From contig JAGLJD010000102.1 of assembly GCA_023142625.1 (NCBI GenBank), forward strand, positions 1-14,762: DNA of 14,762 nt, in the 5' to 3' direction. Source of the stretch: Candidatus Parcubacteria bacterium (lineage in GTDB: Bacteria; Patescibacteriota; Patescibacteriia; JAACEG01). Both the position numbers and the translations under genes were made by a program. The notes under the pieces were generated by a model, which did not search any database, was not told the origin of the DNA, and saw nothing but the letters and a program-made list of their open reading frames with translations. Shown piece after piece: positions 14,762 through 14,762 of the stretch; within the stretch, counting starts at the first letter, position 1, and every line of letters starts with the position of its first letter.

Positions 14762-14762
14762 A

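Overview
The window looks like a chromosomal segment of an uncultivated, AT-rich bacterium of the Patescibacteria/CPR, most likely a Parcubacteria-like lineage. This is inferred from four things: a GatB with lineage-style insertions; a superfamily I helicase carrying a DEDDh exonuclease in its middle; secreted proteins with the repeated 'GEAWYVNP…LGRP.DAFN.MR..GLGIS' module beside calcium-binding repeats; and tightly overlapping genes with few clear Shine-Dalgarno sites. TGA is used as a stop (fmt, the Memo-family gene), so the code is standard and not the UGA-glycine code of Gracilibacteria/Absconditabacteria. No rRNA, tRNA, CRISPR array, transposase or integrase was seen.

Layout. (1) 2-1519, minus: the 5' part of a secreted surface protein with DKNYY-type repeats, running off the left edge. 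It is divergent from (2) 1646-2758, plus: a YibE/F-family membrane protein. (3) 2758-3729, plus: a class 1A dihydroorotate dehydrogenase (pyrD) overlapping the yibE/F stop codon, followed at 3847-3972 by a second, truncated copy of the yibE/F 3' end. (4) 4031-4489, plus: an unknown single-TM protein. 4620-5672, plus: an HTH-Fic protein with Gln where the catalytic His should be, behind a promoter embedded in an inverted repeat. 5770-5925, minus: a 51-residue ORF preceded by a run of ten G. Segments 3-4 (about 2.76-6.0 kb) look like accessory DNA dropped between housekeeping genes. (5) 6086-8917, plus: gatB and a MacB/FtsX-type ABC permease. (6) 13426-8938, minus: a three-gene operon, Memo-family protein, then fmt with an N-terminal extension, then the helicase-exonuclease. 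Each junction is a 4-base ATGA overlap, and a consensus sigma-70 promoter lies upstream. (7) 13493-14761, minus: the C-terminal part of a fibronectin-III plus beta-helix surface protein, running off the right edge.

How the genes fit together. gatB and fmt both act on aminoacyl-tRNA (Gln/Asn-tRNA amidation and initiator Met-tRNA formylation). The helicase-exonuclease is probably for DNA repair. The two partial surface proteins, the YibE/F protein and the permease belong to the cell envelope. The most unusual points are the yibE/F 3'-end duplication flanking pyrD, the Fic gene with its AATTGTC half-sites and H-to-Q substitution, the G10 tract before the small ORF, and the helicase and Fmt fusions.
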